The notes below the pieces were generated by a model. That model did not search any database. It saw nothing but the letters and a program-made list of their open reading frames with translations, and was not told the DNA's origin. Below are positions 20,531-32,130 of a DNA stretch of 64,000 bases, one piece after another. The stretch's first letter is position 1; each line of letters opens with the position of its first letter. Source of the DNA: Hysterangium stoloniferum (Eukaryota > Basidiomycota > Agaricomycetes > Hysterangiales > Hysterangiaceae); NCBI GenBank assembly GCA_015178975.1, contig WHVD01000020.1, positions 496,001 to 560,000 on the forward strand, given 5' to 3'. The position numbers were made by a program, and so were the translations under genes.

Positions 20531-20625
20531 TATGTAATGCCTCATGCTGTGCACGGTGTGGGCACAGCTTCCACCCGAATGTGTGAGTATTGGCCCTCTT
20601 TATAGAAACACATCAGCCATTCCCA

Positions 20626-20835
20626 TTGTTGAATGAGTAATGGTTGACCTGGATATATTAATATCTTACTGATGACTAATCATCTCAGTAGTAACTGGTT
20701 CTTAATAGAACTACTCTTAATGACCTGATAGCTCAGGGGTTAAGAGCACTAGACATGTAATCCAACTTAGTGGTTGCTAGTTCAAATCCAGCTCAGGTCA
20801 ATATTTTCACCCTGTTTATGTAATTCTTACACCCA
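20626..20835 (+). mobile_element. tRNA-like (SINE-like) insertion
   Basis: A 210-bp insertion compared with the uninterrupted copy at about 27098. CCCA flanks both sides (20622-20625 and 20832-20835), compatible with a short target duplication. A tRNA-like sequence lies in its second half. Confidence 0.55.
20722..20799 (+). tRNA. tRNA-Thr(UGU)-like sequence, probably a pseudo-tRNA
   Basis: Perfect 7-bp acceptor stem (GACCTGA/TCAGGTC), D stem GCTC/GAGC, T arm GCTAG-TTCAAAT-CCAGC with one mismatch, and a B box GTTCAAATCC. The anticodon loop CATGTAA would give UGU, but position 33 is A instead of T and the anticodon stem pairs at only 3 of 5 positions. It therefore looks like a decayed tRNA or SINE head rather than a working tRNA. 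Confidence 0.5.
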
Positions 20836-21317
20836 TAGCCTCCTCAGGGCACGACCAAGGTGAGTTACTCTTCGTGTAGTATGCCATGGCCTGACACGTA
20901 CTGATGTATATAGTTGAGGTAACCTTTGCCTTTCCAATAGAACTTAGTCACTGCAGACGTCTCGAGCTTAAGGTATCCATGAATATATGTAGGTTCCACG
21001 TCATATTGAAAGTGTTGCTCCACAGGAGTCGAGCAGACTTGATGCACACCTGGCGCGGCACAGGACAAATTCATCAAAGCCATACATTGACAATTTTCCT
21101 CAAGTGTTCAACATCGGGTTCCTATTTGTTCCACTGGTTCCAAAATCAAAGTAAAACGTCTTATTCTGTGTGATGCTCGTCGAGGGAAGGATATAGACCG
21201 TGTGATGGAATTTTGTGTGATTCCCCAGAATCAGTGTCGGAGAAGAGTATGAAGTATGAGGGGGATTGAGATCAGCGCTCATGATCATGATAGCACTGTT
21301 TGATCGGTCGTCGCTCC

Positions 21318-22340
21318 TTCTGGTCCCGTACACTTACCACACCGACGCCATCCGTTTCGCGGTCAGTGAGAAGACCGGCGTTGCGATGACAAGTTATGTC
21401 AGCCTCCCGATGTTCACGCTAGATGATTTGAACGAGCGATCCCGGTGTCTATGACCTCTATTCCATCAAGACCATTGGAAAGATTCATGACAAAGCCCAA
21501 AAGGTGCGTGAGGGGCGGGAATGTATTCAAAGCCAGGCACGTTTAACTTATATTATCACGCTTCCCGTGCATCTGTCGAGTCCCTCCTCTCCAATTTTGG
21601 CAGCCTCCCCGATCCGCCTCCTCTACAAATTCAGCTGGTCCTCCTCGCGCTGCTCAACCCCGCGCGCTTCCTCAGCCATGCCCAGCCGACCGCGATCCCC
21701 GGCGGCCGCACAGCTTATGCAGAGCGCGGCCCCCATCAAGGTCGGCGTGTTCGGCTTCGAGGGGTACGCGAACCGGGACAGCGTCCCCTTTGCGGAGCTG
21801 TATGATATTCCGGAGGCGGTGGAGGTGTTGCGAGGCACGCTGCGGTGGAGCGGCTTTTGTGTCTTTGTGGGTGTATTGGTGGGCATCGGGTGGTTGGACC
21901 AGGAGCCCAAGGGCTCTGTTGAAAGAGGAGATGACGTGGGCGGAGGTGCGTGCGAAGATTGTGGGTTGTGGGTGCGGAGGAGGCGAGTGAGAGGTGAGTA
22001 GCGTTTGGGCTTGGTTGTCTTTTTTGTAGGTCATGGCGGTGATGTTTCCTTTGGTAGTGCTATCCTTGCTGCTATTGCGTCCCTTCTCCCCGGCGACAAA
22101 CATACACGCGACCAGGTCGTGTCGTGCTTGAGGTGGATTAGGCTCCTGGGTGCTGAGAAGGCTACCGTTAGGGTGGGCGTTTTCTTTCTTGTCGCACCAT
22201 CAAATCCGAATATTAACACGTCCTACCAAGGCCACGCTCTTCGACACGCTTTGTGCCCGTCTTGAAGAGCTCATGAGGTATGAGCAGGGTGCGCAGGACA
22301 TGATCGTTTTCCAGCACCGATTTGGCGTGCAGTGAGTGGA
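21318..22340 (+). pseudogene. Saccharopine-reductase-like fragment, unit 1
   Basis: Pieces of a saccharopine reductase-like gene in changing frames: PYTYHTDAIRFAVSEKTGV and DDLNER (21320-21440); a stretch absent from the fusion gene at 39.8 kb (LLALL-N-ARFLSHAQPTAIPG region, about 21590-21710); KVGVFGFEGYANRDSVPFAE and LYDIPEA (about 21736-21830); and TLCARLEELMRYEQGAQD (to 22335). The parental enzyme makes or consumes saccharopine in lysine metabolism. Several frameshifts and stops make this copy non-functional. It precedes a DUF6533-like copy on the same strand. Confidence 0.8.
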
Positions 22341-22761
22341 AGGATGGTGAGAGGTGTTAAAATATTCTACATTCATACCCCCCTTCACTCTTTGTCTTCT
22401 AAAGTCCCATACATTGACAATTTTGCTCAAGGGTTAAACATCTGGTTCCTATTTGCTCCAATTGGTTCCAACATTAAAGCAAAACGTCTGATTATGCGTG
22501 ATGCTCGTCGAGGGACGGTTATAGACCGTGGAATGAAATTTTGCGTTATTGTCCAGAATCAGTGTTGGAGAAGACTATGAAGTATAAGGGGGATTGAGAT
22601 CACCGCTCACGATCATGATAGCACTGTTTGATCGGTCGTCGCTCCTTCTTTGGTGCCGTGGTGCCTCAGTTGTGTTCTGGTCTCAGTCTTCATATCCAAA
22701 ATGGTCTTAAAGTGCATCAAAGTTACTATGCCAGCTAGCCACGAGTTCCGTCTTAGGTATC

Positions 22762-24519
22762 ATGAGCGATATTGTGTTTCCACCAGAGGTTTTCGACTTG
22801 CTGAGAGCGGGTGAGTCCCACATTTCTTTCCTGACGGTTCAGGATTGTTGGACGAATTATCAATTATCACATACTATCTTGTTGCAGATATTTCTGACCA
22901 ATATTCACATATGGCAGCAATAGTAGTAATGGCGTATGACTATGGTAAACCCAGAATTTTACTTCAACTGTACTAGAAATTAATACATCATCACTGTTGT
23001 ATGTTCAGCATTGACTATTCACCACGAAGTGCGTGGATGTAATTTCGAGACATATGTTTTTCACATATCACGTCTTACAGAAATCTGTGTGGAAACGACG
23101 GTGGTCATTGGGAAAATTCCTCTATCTTTTCGTGAGCTGCATCGTTCTGGAGCTACATCAAATTGCCATAACATTGATCTTGGTTCAGGTCCGTTATCTC
23201 GGACTCTTCATAGCTATTTTCGACTCTGCTGGTGACTAGAACCGCTATGAGGTCATTGTAATCCTTGTTAGCTCAAGCAACCTTTCGCAGAGAAACCCAA
23301 GCCAAATTTGTAATTATACACCTTAGAGGTGTGTGTTACGGTTCCGACGGCGTCATACATCGTTCGATATATCTCATGCATTTTCATCTTGGTAGTTCTA
23401 ATGCTGATCAATCAAACTCTCCACAGTGAGAATGGACTGATTGTGGAATTGAGTTGCCATTATCTCATTTGGTGGGATATATTCTCGTTAGTATTCATCA
23501 ATGAGGAGAGGTATACCAGCTGATTCCTTTGCATTGGAAAAGTCTCAGTGCTGCCGTTCTCTCTGCAGAAAGTACGTTTAGTCTCGCATGGCTTTTCCCA
23601 AGAAGCATGATACCGATACGCTTTCCCATCTGATCCATCAAGTAATATTACTTTGTCGGGTGAGTTCAAGTCGCTACCATAGTACCGATGTCCTTCCCAT
23701 GAATTCAACATCCAACAGGTTTACGCCGTTTACGGTCATAATAACAAGTTACGTATTGTGCTAGGGACCTCGTTAGCACTGGGGGCACTTGCGTCTATTT
23801 TCGTTATGAGCCTTGAAATACCTTCCGGTCAGTACTTATATGTCATGAAAAAGACGTGGTCAATCCAGTCCCTTACATGACAAGTAGGGATTAAATCGTC
23901 TTCTGATGTCTTCGGTTGCAGCCTGACCACTGTAACGGCACAAAGGTTTTGGTTCGGGATGCTGCCCTCGTTGATCAATGAAACAACTCTGTGCTTCCTC
24001 ATGATACTGAAGGCCATTCAGAATTACCGAGATGAATATAGGGTTCCATTTTTGTCAGAGATGATATGTGATAGGTATGCACAGTGTTCCAATTACTTCT
24101 CTTGAAAGTGGGGGTTGAGTTATACTGGTCGTCTAGCATTATTTATTTCGCTAGGCATGTTCGCACTCTTCCACTCCTGGGTCTGTATTCTTTAACTTGT
24201 GTTACCAGTATTTTCGGTGCGCTACTTGTCAACTGTACCATGTATTACCCCAGAAACGATGTTAGGGTTCAGATCACCATAATGTGAGTGGCAATCAATT
24301 TTTCGTGCTCAAGACCAATTGGAGACTATGCATTTCAGATGGACAAGTATCATATCGTGCACGATGGGATCCCGCCTCGTAATGAATATCATGCAATGGG
24401 CTGATATTTCTCAATCCTATCGTGACTCAATGATGGCATCCATAGAATTTAACCGTTTCGACAGACTATCAGCTCATCGAAGTGGAGGGCAAGTGACCAC
24501 TGATCCTACCCATGGATGA
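22762..24519 (+). pseudogene. DUF6533-like membrane protein gene, copy D1
   Basis: Multi-exon gene. The first exons are clear and in frame: 22762-22810, 22888-22944, 23009-23028 and 23081-about 23182, with GT-AG introns. They encode MSDIVFPPEVFDLLRAD, QYSHMAAIVVMAYDYALTIH and HEKSVWKRRWSLGKFLYLF, the typical start of DUF6533 proteins (YDY...E...W..RWSLGK). A later exon (23719-23877, VYAVYGHNNKLRIVLG) ends in TGA where copy D6 has Cys. Exons near 23930-24080 (WFGMLPSLINE) and 24319-24519 (CTMGSRLVMNIMQ) complete a multi-pass protein. Middle exons are uncertain. Probably a pseudogene because of the TGA. Function of the family is unknown. Confidence 0.7.
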
Positions 24520-24639
24520 GCCTGACGTGTTCCACACTACGATATGGCGGTAATCGCGTAGTGCTATCGGAATCCTTGATTTCTTGTGTTCCCATATCAG
24601 ATGTTACTCGATCTTTGTAGACCTTTGTATTTAATTTGT

Positions 24640-25960
24640 TTATGGACAACTGAGGCAGACCCGTTTCCACAGCATGGCGAATATTGATCACTCCGATGAA
24701 GGAAGCAACTCTGATAAAGCTTTGCACACCGCGCCGAACGTTCACCCTTCTGGAGTTCGCAAGTGTCATCCTCGACACCGGGGGATATCCTTCCCATCCT
24801 CGCACCACAGCTTGCAGCGAACGCAACGCCGTGAAAGGTCCTCCTCTTTGGAAGCGTATGTAATTAAAGAGAATATAATTTGTAAATCTGTATAATTCTT
24901 CTCCTCGCTATTCGAGATGATCACTGACTGTTATACTAACTAATTCAGATGTAATTATTATTATTTCGGATGCAGGATATCGAGATGCCGCTACATAGCA
25001 TTAGTGAGCCGCCGACTTGTTATGCTAGAATATGACGGAGTGATCGGGAACGTTTACTAACAGCGTATACTTTGTTCTTACAGTAGCTGAGTACAACACC
25101 CTAAGCCCGCTCCACCCCACGACCACATGGCGCACCTTCGCTTCTCCCGAATCCCTCTCCCGCACAACCGCGTGGACTCTCAACATCACCTCCACCGCGG
25201 TACTCGTTGTGGCTATAGCAAAGACCGACCTCGTCCTGTCCCTGGTGCCGGACTCCTACCACACCGACGTCATCCGTTTCGCGGTCAGGGATAAGACGGG
25301 CGTTGTGACGACAAGTTATGTCAGACTCGCGCTATTCGCGCTCGATGATTTAAACGAGCGACCCCGGGATCCCCCACATATATGCCGTCAAGACCATCAG
25401 CGAAATTCATGACAAAGGCAGAAAGGTCCGCGAAGGGCGAGAATGTATTCAAATTGAGGCGCGTTTAACTTATATTATCACGGTTCCCTTGCATCTGTCG
25501 AGTCCCTCCTCTCCCATTGCGGCGGCCTACCGTCCTCGGACTGCACCCCGAACCCGCTCCTTTACAAATTCAGCATCCCCTCCCCCGGGGTCCTCGCGCT
25601 TCCTCAACCATGCCCATCCGAGCGCGATCCCCGGCGACGGCACACAACTCATGCAGAGCATCGGTCGGTTTACCGTGTGGCATTGCGACGCAGCTTGTGC
25701 TAGACGGTGAGATTACAACGAAGGGTACGCTTGCCCCCGCCCACCCTCTCGCGTGTAAATCCATTTCTGACATTTCATTCGCTTTCCCCTTCACCCTCAA
25801 GCTAGGCCTCTGCACGCCATACTTTGCCTTTGCCCCCTCGCCGACGGGTTCAAGTACGCGGGTTCAAGCAAGGAGGCCAGGGACATGTGTGAGGTGCTGA
25901 GGGTGAAGCTGGAAGAGTAGGGCGTGAGATGTGTCAAGGGGAAGCTTTGATATTTGGAGT
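24640..25960 (+). pseudogene. Saccharopine-reductase-like fragments, unit 1 downstream
   Basis: Follows D1 directly. It includes a segment homologous to the SPE3-LYS9 linker (about 24670-24850), the GATATCGAGATGCCGC segment (about 24977), then VVAIAKTDLVLSLVPDSYHT and DVIRFAVRDKTGVVTTSYV (25205-25330), and the C-terminal PCGIATQLVLDGEITTKG (about 25670-25725). The frame changes several times and internal exons are missing, so it cannot encode an enzyme. The sequence is diverged from the 38.75-41.15 kb copy, implying an old paralogue. Confidence 0.8.
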
Positions 25961-26830
25961 TGGGGACTAGAGTCTTTTTTGAAAAGAGGAGGGAGGAACA
26001 CCTGCCCTGCTGGACGCGGTGCGGATCAGAGATTGAGGGTGATGGATTTTCTTGATGATGATGGCAGTGAGTGAGTGGAAATCAAAGGTTTGATTAGATT
26101 GATGTGGCGTTAGGGTACAGGGAGAAACAGGCTAGACGAAAGAATGATGTGCATTGGGTTTTCAGAATTGGCGGACGAGTTGAATCAAGTGTGGGGATGG
26201 TGCCGACTTTGGTGACAGAAAGCATAGTTGCTCTTTTAAATTCGTGTGTAGAGCAAAAGGTTTGTGATGCTCGTGACTTCAGCCTCTCGGACCCATAGTT
26301 CCCCTATCCTCGGGACATGAAAACCTAAGCGTTACATAAGCCTGCCTTCTTGCATTTTCGCTGGATCCCGCATGGCCTGGATGGTAAAAACTAATGACAT
26401 AAGTGTTAGTAATCAAGTCTTCGCATAATACTTAACGGAAGTATGGATCCGATGACAAGTATATGCGCATATATTGTAGTGCCGTTAAGGGGGAACTAAC
26501 TCCTTAATTACAAATCTCTCCTTAATGATGCAACTAATTAGAAACTTCGAGTAGTTAAATTCCTCCTATTTACTCTCTTAAATAATTCCACTAAACTGAT
26601 GAAAAGTAAATAAAAAGACTCAATACTCGCCACATACCCAGTGAAACTTGTTCACTCACTGAGGTATGTATACAATCATTTACTTTTATTCTATTACTTG
26701 TAGGCATTCTGTAGACGAACTTACAGGTATATAATATGTAGTGAAACTTGTTCACTCACTGAGACGAACATACAGATCAAGTCCTTCCGTGTTTCCGCCT
26801 TTAAATTTAACAATAGGTATTGAAGCCCCG
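25960..26830 (+). other. Saccharopine-reductase 3' flank, then AT-rich spacer
   Basis: 25960-26400 matches the 3' flank of the fusion gene (reverse of 38330-38700) and also 32130-32560. The rest is AT-rich with no gene. It contains a perfect 24-bp direct repeat (26640-26663 and 26740-26763), each copy holding the palindrome AGTGAA-ACTTG-TTCACT. Confidence 0.65.
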
Positions 26831-26832
26831 CA

Positions 26833-26969
26833 CATCAGTAAAATGGTATTAAACGCTGGGAGGAGGTACCCCTTATTCTGGGATGCTCCACTTCCACAAG
26901 GTCTAGGATCTTCCTAGAATGGGGGATCTCCTCCGGGAGCCGTCCGGAACAAATACTATTTTGCTGATG
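26833..26969 (+). mobile_element. Foldback MITE copy M1
   Basis: 137 bp with inverted ends CATCAGTAAAATGGTATT / AATACTATTTTGCTGATG and a 2-bp CA target duplication. The interior is also largely self-complementary. It is the oldest-looking of five copies because its TIRs have mismatches. Confidence 0.85.
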
Positions 26970-26984
26970 CAAGAATTCATCCAT

Positions 26985-27690
26985 CCTTTTTGGTGCATCG
27001 TACATCATCACTACGCCTTCGATTCTGGTTACATCGTGTCAGTAAATTTGATGGATTGCGTTGTGTGGTGCTTTATAGAAACACATCAGCCATTCCCATA
27101 GCCTTCTCAGGGTGCGACAGAGGGTTACTCTTCGTGCAGTCTGCCATGTCCTGACACGTACTGATGTATATAGTTGAGGCAACCTTTGCCTTTCCAATAG
27201 AAATTAGTCACTGCAGACGTCTCGAGCTTAAGGTATCCCTGAATATAAGTAGGTTCCACGTCATATTGCAAGTGTTGCTCCACTTGGAAGTCGAACAGAC
27301 TTGATGCATACTTGCCGCGGCACGGGACAAATTCATAAAAGTCCCATAAATTGACAATCTTTCCAAGAGTTCAGAATCTGCTTCTTATTTGTTCCGCTGG
27401 TTCCAAAATGGACGTGAAACGCCTGATTTTGCGTAATTCTCGTCGAGGGAAGGATATAGACCGTGTGATGGAATTCTGTGTAATTCCAAGAATCGGTGTT
27501 GGAGAAGACTATAAAGTATAAGGGGGATTGAGATCAGCGCTCATGATCACGAGAGCACTGTTTGATCGGTCGTCGCTCCTTCTTTGACGCCGTGGGGCCT
27601 CAGTTGCGTTCCCGTCTCAGTCTTCACATCCAAAATGATCTTAAAGTGCATCCAAGTTACTATGCTAGGTATCCACAAGTTCCAGCCCAG
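26985..27690 (+). repeat. Head segment of amplified module, unit 2
   Basis: Homologous to 20535-21320 plus 22400-22760. It gives the uninterrupted form of the site where unit 1 carries the tRNA-like insertion. Confidence 0.8.
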
Positions 27691-27695
27691 GTATC

Positions 27696-29470
27696 ATGAG
27701 CGATATTACGTTGCGAACAGAGTTTTTAAACTGGCTGAGAGCGTGTGAGTCCCACATTTTTCCTCTTGACGGTTCAATATTGTTGGGCGGATTATCAATT
27801 ATCACATACTATCTTGTTGCAGATCATTCTGTCCAATATTCATATATAGCAGCAACAGTAGTAATGGTGTATGATTATAGTAAAGCCAGAATTTTACTGC
27901 AACTGTACTAGAAATTAATACATCATCCCTATCGTATGTTCAGCATTGACTATTCACCACGAAGTGCGTGGATGTAATTTCGAGACATCTGTTTCTCACA
28001 TTCACGCCTCTCAGAAATCTGTGTGGCAACGACGGTGGTCACTGGGAAAAGTCCTCTATCTCTTCGTGAGCTGCATCGTTCTGGAGCTACATCGTATTGC
28101 CATAACACTGATCCCGGGTTAGGTCCGTTATCTAGGACTCTTCATAGCTATTTTCGACTTTTTTGGTGACTAGAACCGCTCTGATATCATTTTAATCCTT
28201 GTCGTCTCAAGCAACCTTTCGCAGCGAAGCCCAAGCGAATTGTGTAATTATACACCTTAGAGGTGTGTTCTGGTTCCGACGGCGTCATACATCGTTCGAT
28301 ATATCTCATGCATTTTCATCTTGTTAGTTCTAGTGCTGAACAATAAAACCTTTCACAGTCAGGGTGGATGGAATGTGAAATCCAGTTGTGGGGATATCAT
28401 TTGGTGGGATATATTCTCGTTAGTATTCATTGATGAGGAGAGGTATACCGGCTGATTCCCTTTGCATTGAAAGTTTCAGTGCTGCCGTTCTGTCTGCAGA
28501 AAGTACGTTTAGTCTCCCATGGTTTTTCCCAAGAAGCATGATACCGATACGCTTTCCCATCCGATCCATCAAGTAATATTACTGTGTCGGGTGAGTTCAA
28601 GCCACTACTATAGCACCGATGTCCTTTGATTAATTTAATATCCAAAAAGGTTTCCGCCGTTTATGGACATAATAACAAGTTACGTATTGTGCTAGCGACA
28701 TCGTTAGCACTGGGGTCACTTGTGTCTATGTTCGTTATGTGCTTTGAAATACTTCCCAGTCAGTACTTATATACCATGAGAAAGATATGGTCCATCCAGT
28801 CCCTTACATGAAAGCTAGGGCTTATTGGGGGGGGGGGAAGGCTTCGATTGCAACCTGGGGAACCCAGGTACCACTGTGACAGCAGAAAGGTTTTAGTTAG
28901 GGATGCTGCCGTCGTTGATCAATGAAACAATTCTGTGCTTCCTCATGATACTGAAGGCCGTTCAGAATTACCGAGATGAATATAGGGTTCCAATGTTGTC
29001 AAGGATGATACGTGATAGGTACGCACAGCATTCCAATTGTTTCTCTTGAAAGTGCCGGTTTAGTTATACTGGTTGTCTAGCATTATTTACTTCGCTAGGT
29101 ATGTTGGCACTCTTCCAGGAGGCCGTTCTCCTCGGTCTGTATTCTTTAACTTATGTTACCAGTATTTTCGGTGCGCTACTTGTAAACTGTACCATCTATT
29201 ACCCCAGAAACCATGTTGAGGTTCAGATCACGATAGTGTGAGTGGCAGTCAATTTTGCATGCTCATGACCAATAGGAGAATATGTATTTCAGATGGACAA
29301 GTATCATAGCGTGCACGATGGGATCCCGCCTCGTAATGAATATCATGCAATCGGCTGATATTTTTCAATCCTATCACGAATCAATGATGACATCCATAGA
29401 TTTTAACCGTTTTGACAGACTATCTGCCCTAAGTGGAGGGCAAATGACCACTGATTCTGCCCATGGATGA
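27696..29470 (+). pseudogene. DUF6533-like membrane protein gene, copy D2
   Basis: Same exon-intron plan as D1. It starts MSDITLRTEFLNWLRA; the following exons read QYSYIAATVVMVYDY and KSVWQRRWSLGKVLYLFV; then VSAVYGHNNKLRIVLATS ends in TGA after WSIQSLT. A G-run (about 28830-28839) lies just after. The last exon contains GSRLVMNIMQSADIFQ and stops at 29470. The early exons are intact, but the shared TGA and local decay suggest a pseudogene. It sits upstream of another saccharopine-reductase fragment in the same orientation as D1. Confidence 0.7.
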
Positions 29471-29589
29471 GCCTCACGTGTGCCACACTACGATATGGCG
29501 GTAATCGCGTAGTGCTATGCGAATCCTTGATCTGTTGTGTTCCCATATCAGATGTTACTCGATCTTTATAGACCTTTTTATGTAATTTT

Positions 29590-30200
29590 TGATGGCGAAT
29601 TGAGGCAGACTCGTTTCCACAGCATGGTTGACATTGATCACTCCGATGAAGGAAACAACTCCAATAAAGCTTCGCACACCGCCGCGCCGCGTTCACCCTC
29701 ACGGAGTTCACCTGTGTCATTCTCGACACCGGGGGATATCCTTCCCATCCTCGAACCACAGCGCGCAGCGAACGCAACGCCGTGCAAGGTCCTCCTCTTT
29801 GGAGGCGAATCAAAAGAGAATATAATATGTAAATCTGTATAATTCTTCTACTCGCTATTCGAGACGATCACTGACTGTTATACTAAATAATTGACCTGTA
29901 ATTATTAATATTTCGAATGCGGGATATCGAGATGCCGCTACATAGCATTAGCAAGCCGCCAACTTGTTACGCTGCAATATCATGGAGTCATCGGGAACGT
30001 TCACTAACAGCGCATACTTGGTTCGTGCAGCAGCAGTTCAACACCCTCAGCCCGCTGAACCACCGCATAGCCACATGCTGCACCCTCGCCTCCCCCGAAT
30101 CCATCCCCCGCACATTGACAGTTTTTTCTCAATGGATCAGCATCTGGTTCCTATCTGCTCCGCTGGTTCCAAAATCAAAGTGAAACGCGTGATTTTGCGT
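29590..30200 (+). pseudogene. Saccharopine-reductase-like fragment, unit 2
   Basis: Begins with [13 protein letters not shown]-type sequence (a shifted frame of the [10 protein letters not shown] region) and PILEPQRAANATPCKVLLF. The GATATCGAGATGCCGC segment and NTLSPLNHRIATCCTLASPE follow. At about 30115 it fuses to head-segment sequence (TTGACAGTTTTTTCTCAA). Broken. Confidence 0.75.
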
Positions 30201-32130
30201 CAGGGAAGGATATAGTGGAATTTTGTGTAATTTTCAGTGCTATCAAGTATAAGGGGGATTGAAATCAGGCCTCATGATCATGATAGCACGTTTGATCGGT
30301 TATGGTAGGAAGGTGTTCGGCCCTTTATACCGTCTTTAAAGAAGTGTCCCCCAAGAAACGAGATACATGTCAGCAATTATTTAAAAAATGAAGCAAAGTC
30401 ACGTGTGTAATTAACAGTATAACGGAGTAAACATGTCAGAGTGTTAAACAACAAAGTGAAGGTTTCCCAATGTCAATGTGACACGCTTCAACAGCAGCAT
30501 ATCGCAATATTGATATAATTGTCATTATTGAAGTATGTACAAACGACTAAGTCGACTAACACTGCATGGATTATCCACTGAGTTTGGCATTGGGGTATTG
30601 CGCCCAAGAAGCAAGGAATTTGTGTGGAAGCAGGTACTTGGTAGCGTTGATTGACTTACCTCGCATGGATTCGGAGCAGGACAGGGACCTTCCAAAGCGT
30701 TCAAGTAATCAGCGTATCCCAGCGAGACATCTCGGATAAGTTTGTCAATGTCCATTGAGTACTTCTGACGGGATTACGGATTGCTGTACCACTCTTTCCC
30801 AAAACATGAATTAAACGCCAGTCGCGTTCTTGACCATGGGAAGAGTAACTTTCAAGCGTATTTTCTGAAGGCTATAGGAGTCTTTTGAGTGTCTAGTAAC
30901 CGACTCATATGTGGTGGTACGGGGACAGAGGATAACTGTCGTTGATGAGATGACTACTGCTCCGAGATTCTCACAGGGCAGAGAAACGTTTGGGGATAGA
31001 GATGGTGATTGGGCCACAACCTCGAATTAATCTTAACGAATGTATGTTTTTGCATTCATAAATAGGTCGTCGAATGTCGTGATCTGAAGGCGATGCTTTC
31101 AATTTTCCCAATATTGCTAAAGTTTTACCACAACTTCTGGGAATCGTGTTCATTTTGGCAGTCCTAACCTCCTGCATTGGCGTTGGAATAATTCGCAAGG
31201 GCTTAAAGGAGGACTGTTTCGTATAAAACTATCAGTAGCAAATCATGGGATGAGGATTTACCATTCCCAGAATTGTTGACGTTGAAGGTTCTTGGTTACC
31301 ATCGTTCCCTCGATACGCAGATTCTGCCCTTCAAGCTCCGTGTTTGGGAAAAATAACTTTAAAAAAAGACATTATTTCGATAGATAACAGGTTCTTTTAA
31401 CCTCGTCCATTGGAGATGCGCACAAAATGTACTGTCCATCATCCAGATAGGTTGAGACGTTGCGTCCCAGTGAGGCAATGCTCAATAGATCTGTAACTTC
31501 ATACACATTGTCGCAGTCACACCCATTACGCAAAACTCTCCTCTATGTCAAGCTGCAATGGTTGTGGCCGAACCTAAGTTAAAGAGATACGCCCCTTCTA
31601 ACCGCATCTAGAACAGTCTTGAGCCCGTGCTTGCCAGTATGATCGCCGTATTCTCTGCATAGAGCATGGTGAGGTTTGGTTACACTTCAGAACGATGAGA
31701 AGAAAGAGGTGCACGCAGTAGAAGCCGTTGAGGACGCCTACTTTTAGTGTTGAATAGAAGCGAAGGTCATTAGCATCGATGTCAAGATAGTTGACAAGTA
31801 CGTCGCAGTAACGATAGCCGTGCCTATTTTTAATTGTGATAATGAACCTTCCTCTTCTCCATATTAGGTTCAAAAATCCACAAAACAACAAGATTGGCAT
31901 CTAACGTCCCGAGACATGCTCGACATCATTCGTGGCCAAGCGTGTTGTGGTGTTTGGCGCAAAAGGTTACGTCACAAGCGATGGCTACACAAGAAGTCGA
32001 GGACGAGTTTGTTATTAATAGAGCTCATAATATGCCGTACCTCTAGTGTATATTTACGTACACGTCACCCGTTCAATGGAACGGATAGGCCCTATACTCA
32101 CCGAATGTTTCCGCATAACCTCGGGGGTGG
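30200..32130. other. Unassigned single-copy stretch
   Basis: The module is interrupted here by about 1.9 kb with no match elsewhere in the window. Several minus-strand ORFs of 60-100 codons occur (for example 30971-31198, 31598-31900), with some plausible splice signals, such as a GTAAGT donor at about 30660 after MDIDKLIRDVSLGYADYLNA. I could not assemble a coherent gene or recognise a family. It may be a decayed host gene. Confidence 0.4.

Larger units (their letters stand above)
20535..21320 (+). repeat. Head segment of amplified module, unit 1
   Basis: Recurs at 26985-27690, 32650-33235 and (reverse) 38040-38330. It starts with the GGGCACAGCTTCCACCCG block and runs through CACTGCAGACGTCTCGAGCTTAAGG to GATCGGTCGTCGCTCC. 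Unit 1 is interrupted at 20626-20835 by a tRNA-like insertion. An antisense ORF (20865-21083) is partly kept in the other copies but is unrecognised. Confidence 0.8.

Noticed and set aside
20722-20799. Functional tRNA-Thr gene
   Set aside because: A at position 33 and a mispaired anticodon stem argue against function, so it is reported only as tRNA-like.
30660-30755. Independent 33-codon peptide (MDIDKLIRDVSLGYADYLNA start)
   Set aside because: A donor-acceptor pair can be drawn, but there is no second copy, promoter or family support.
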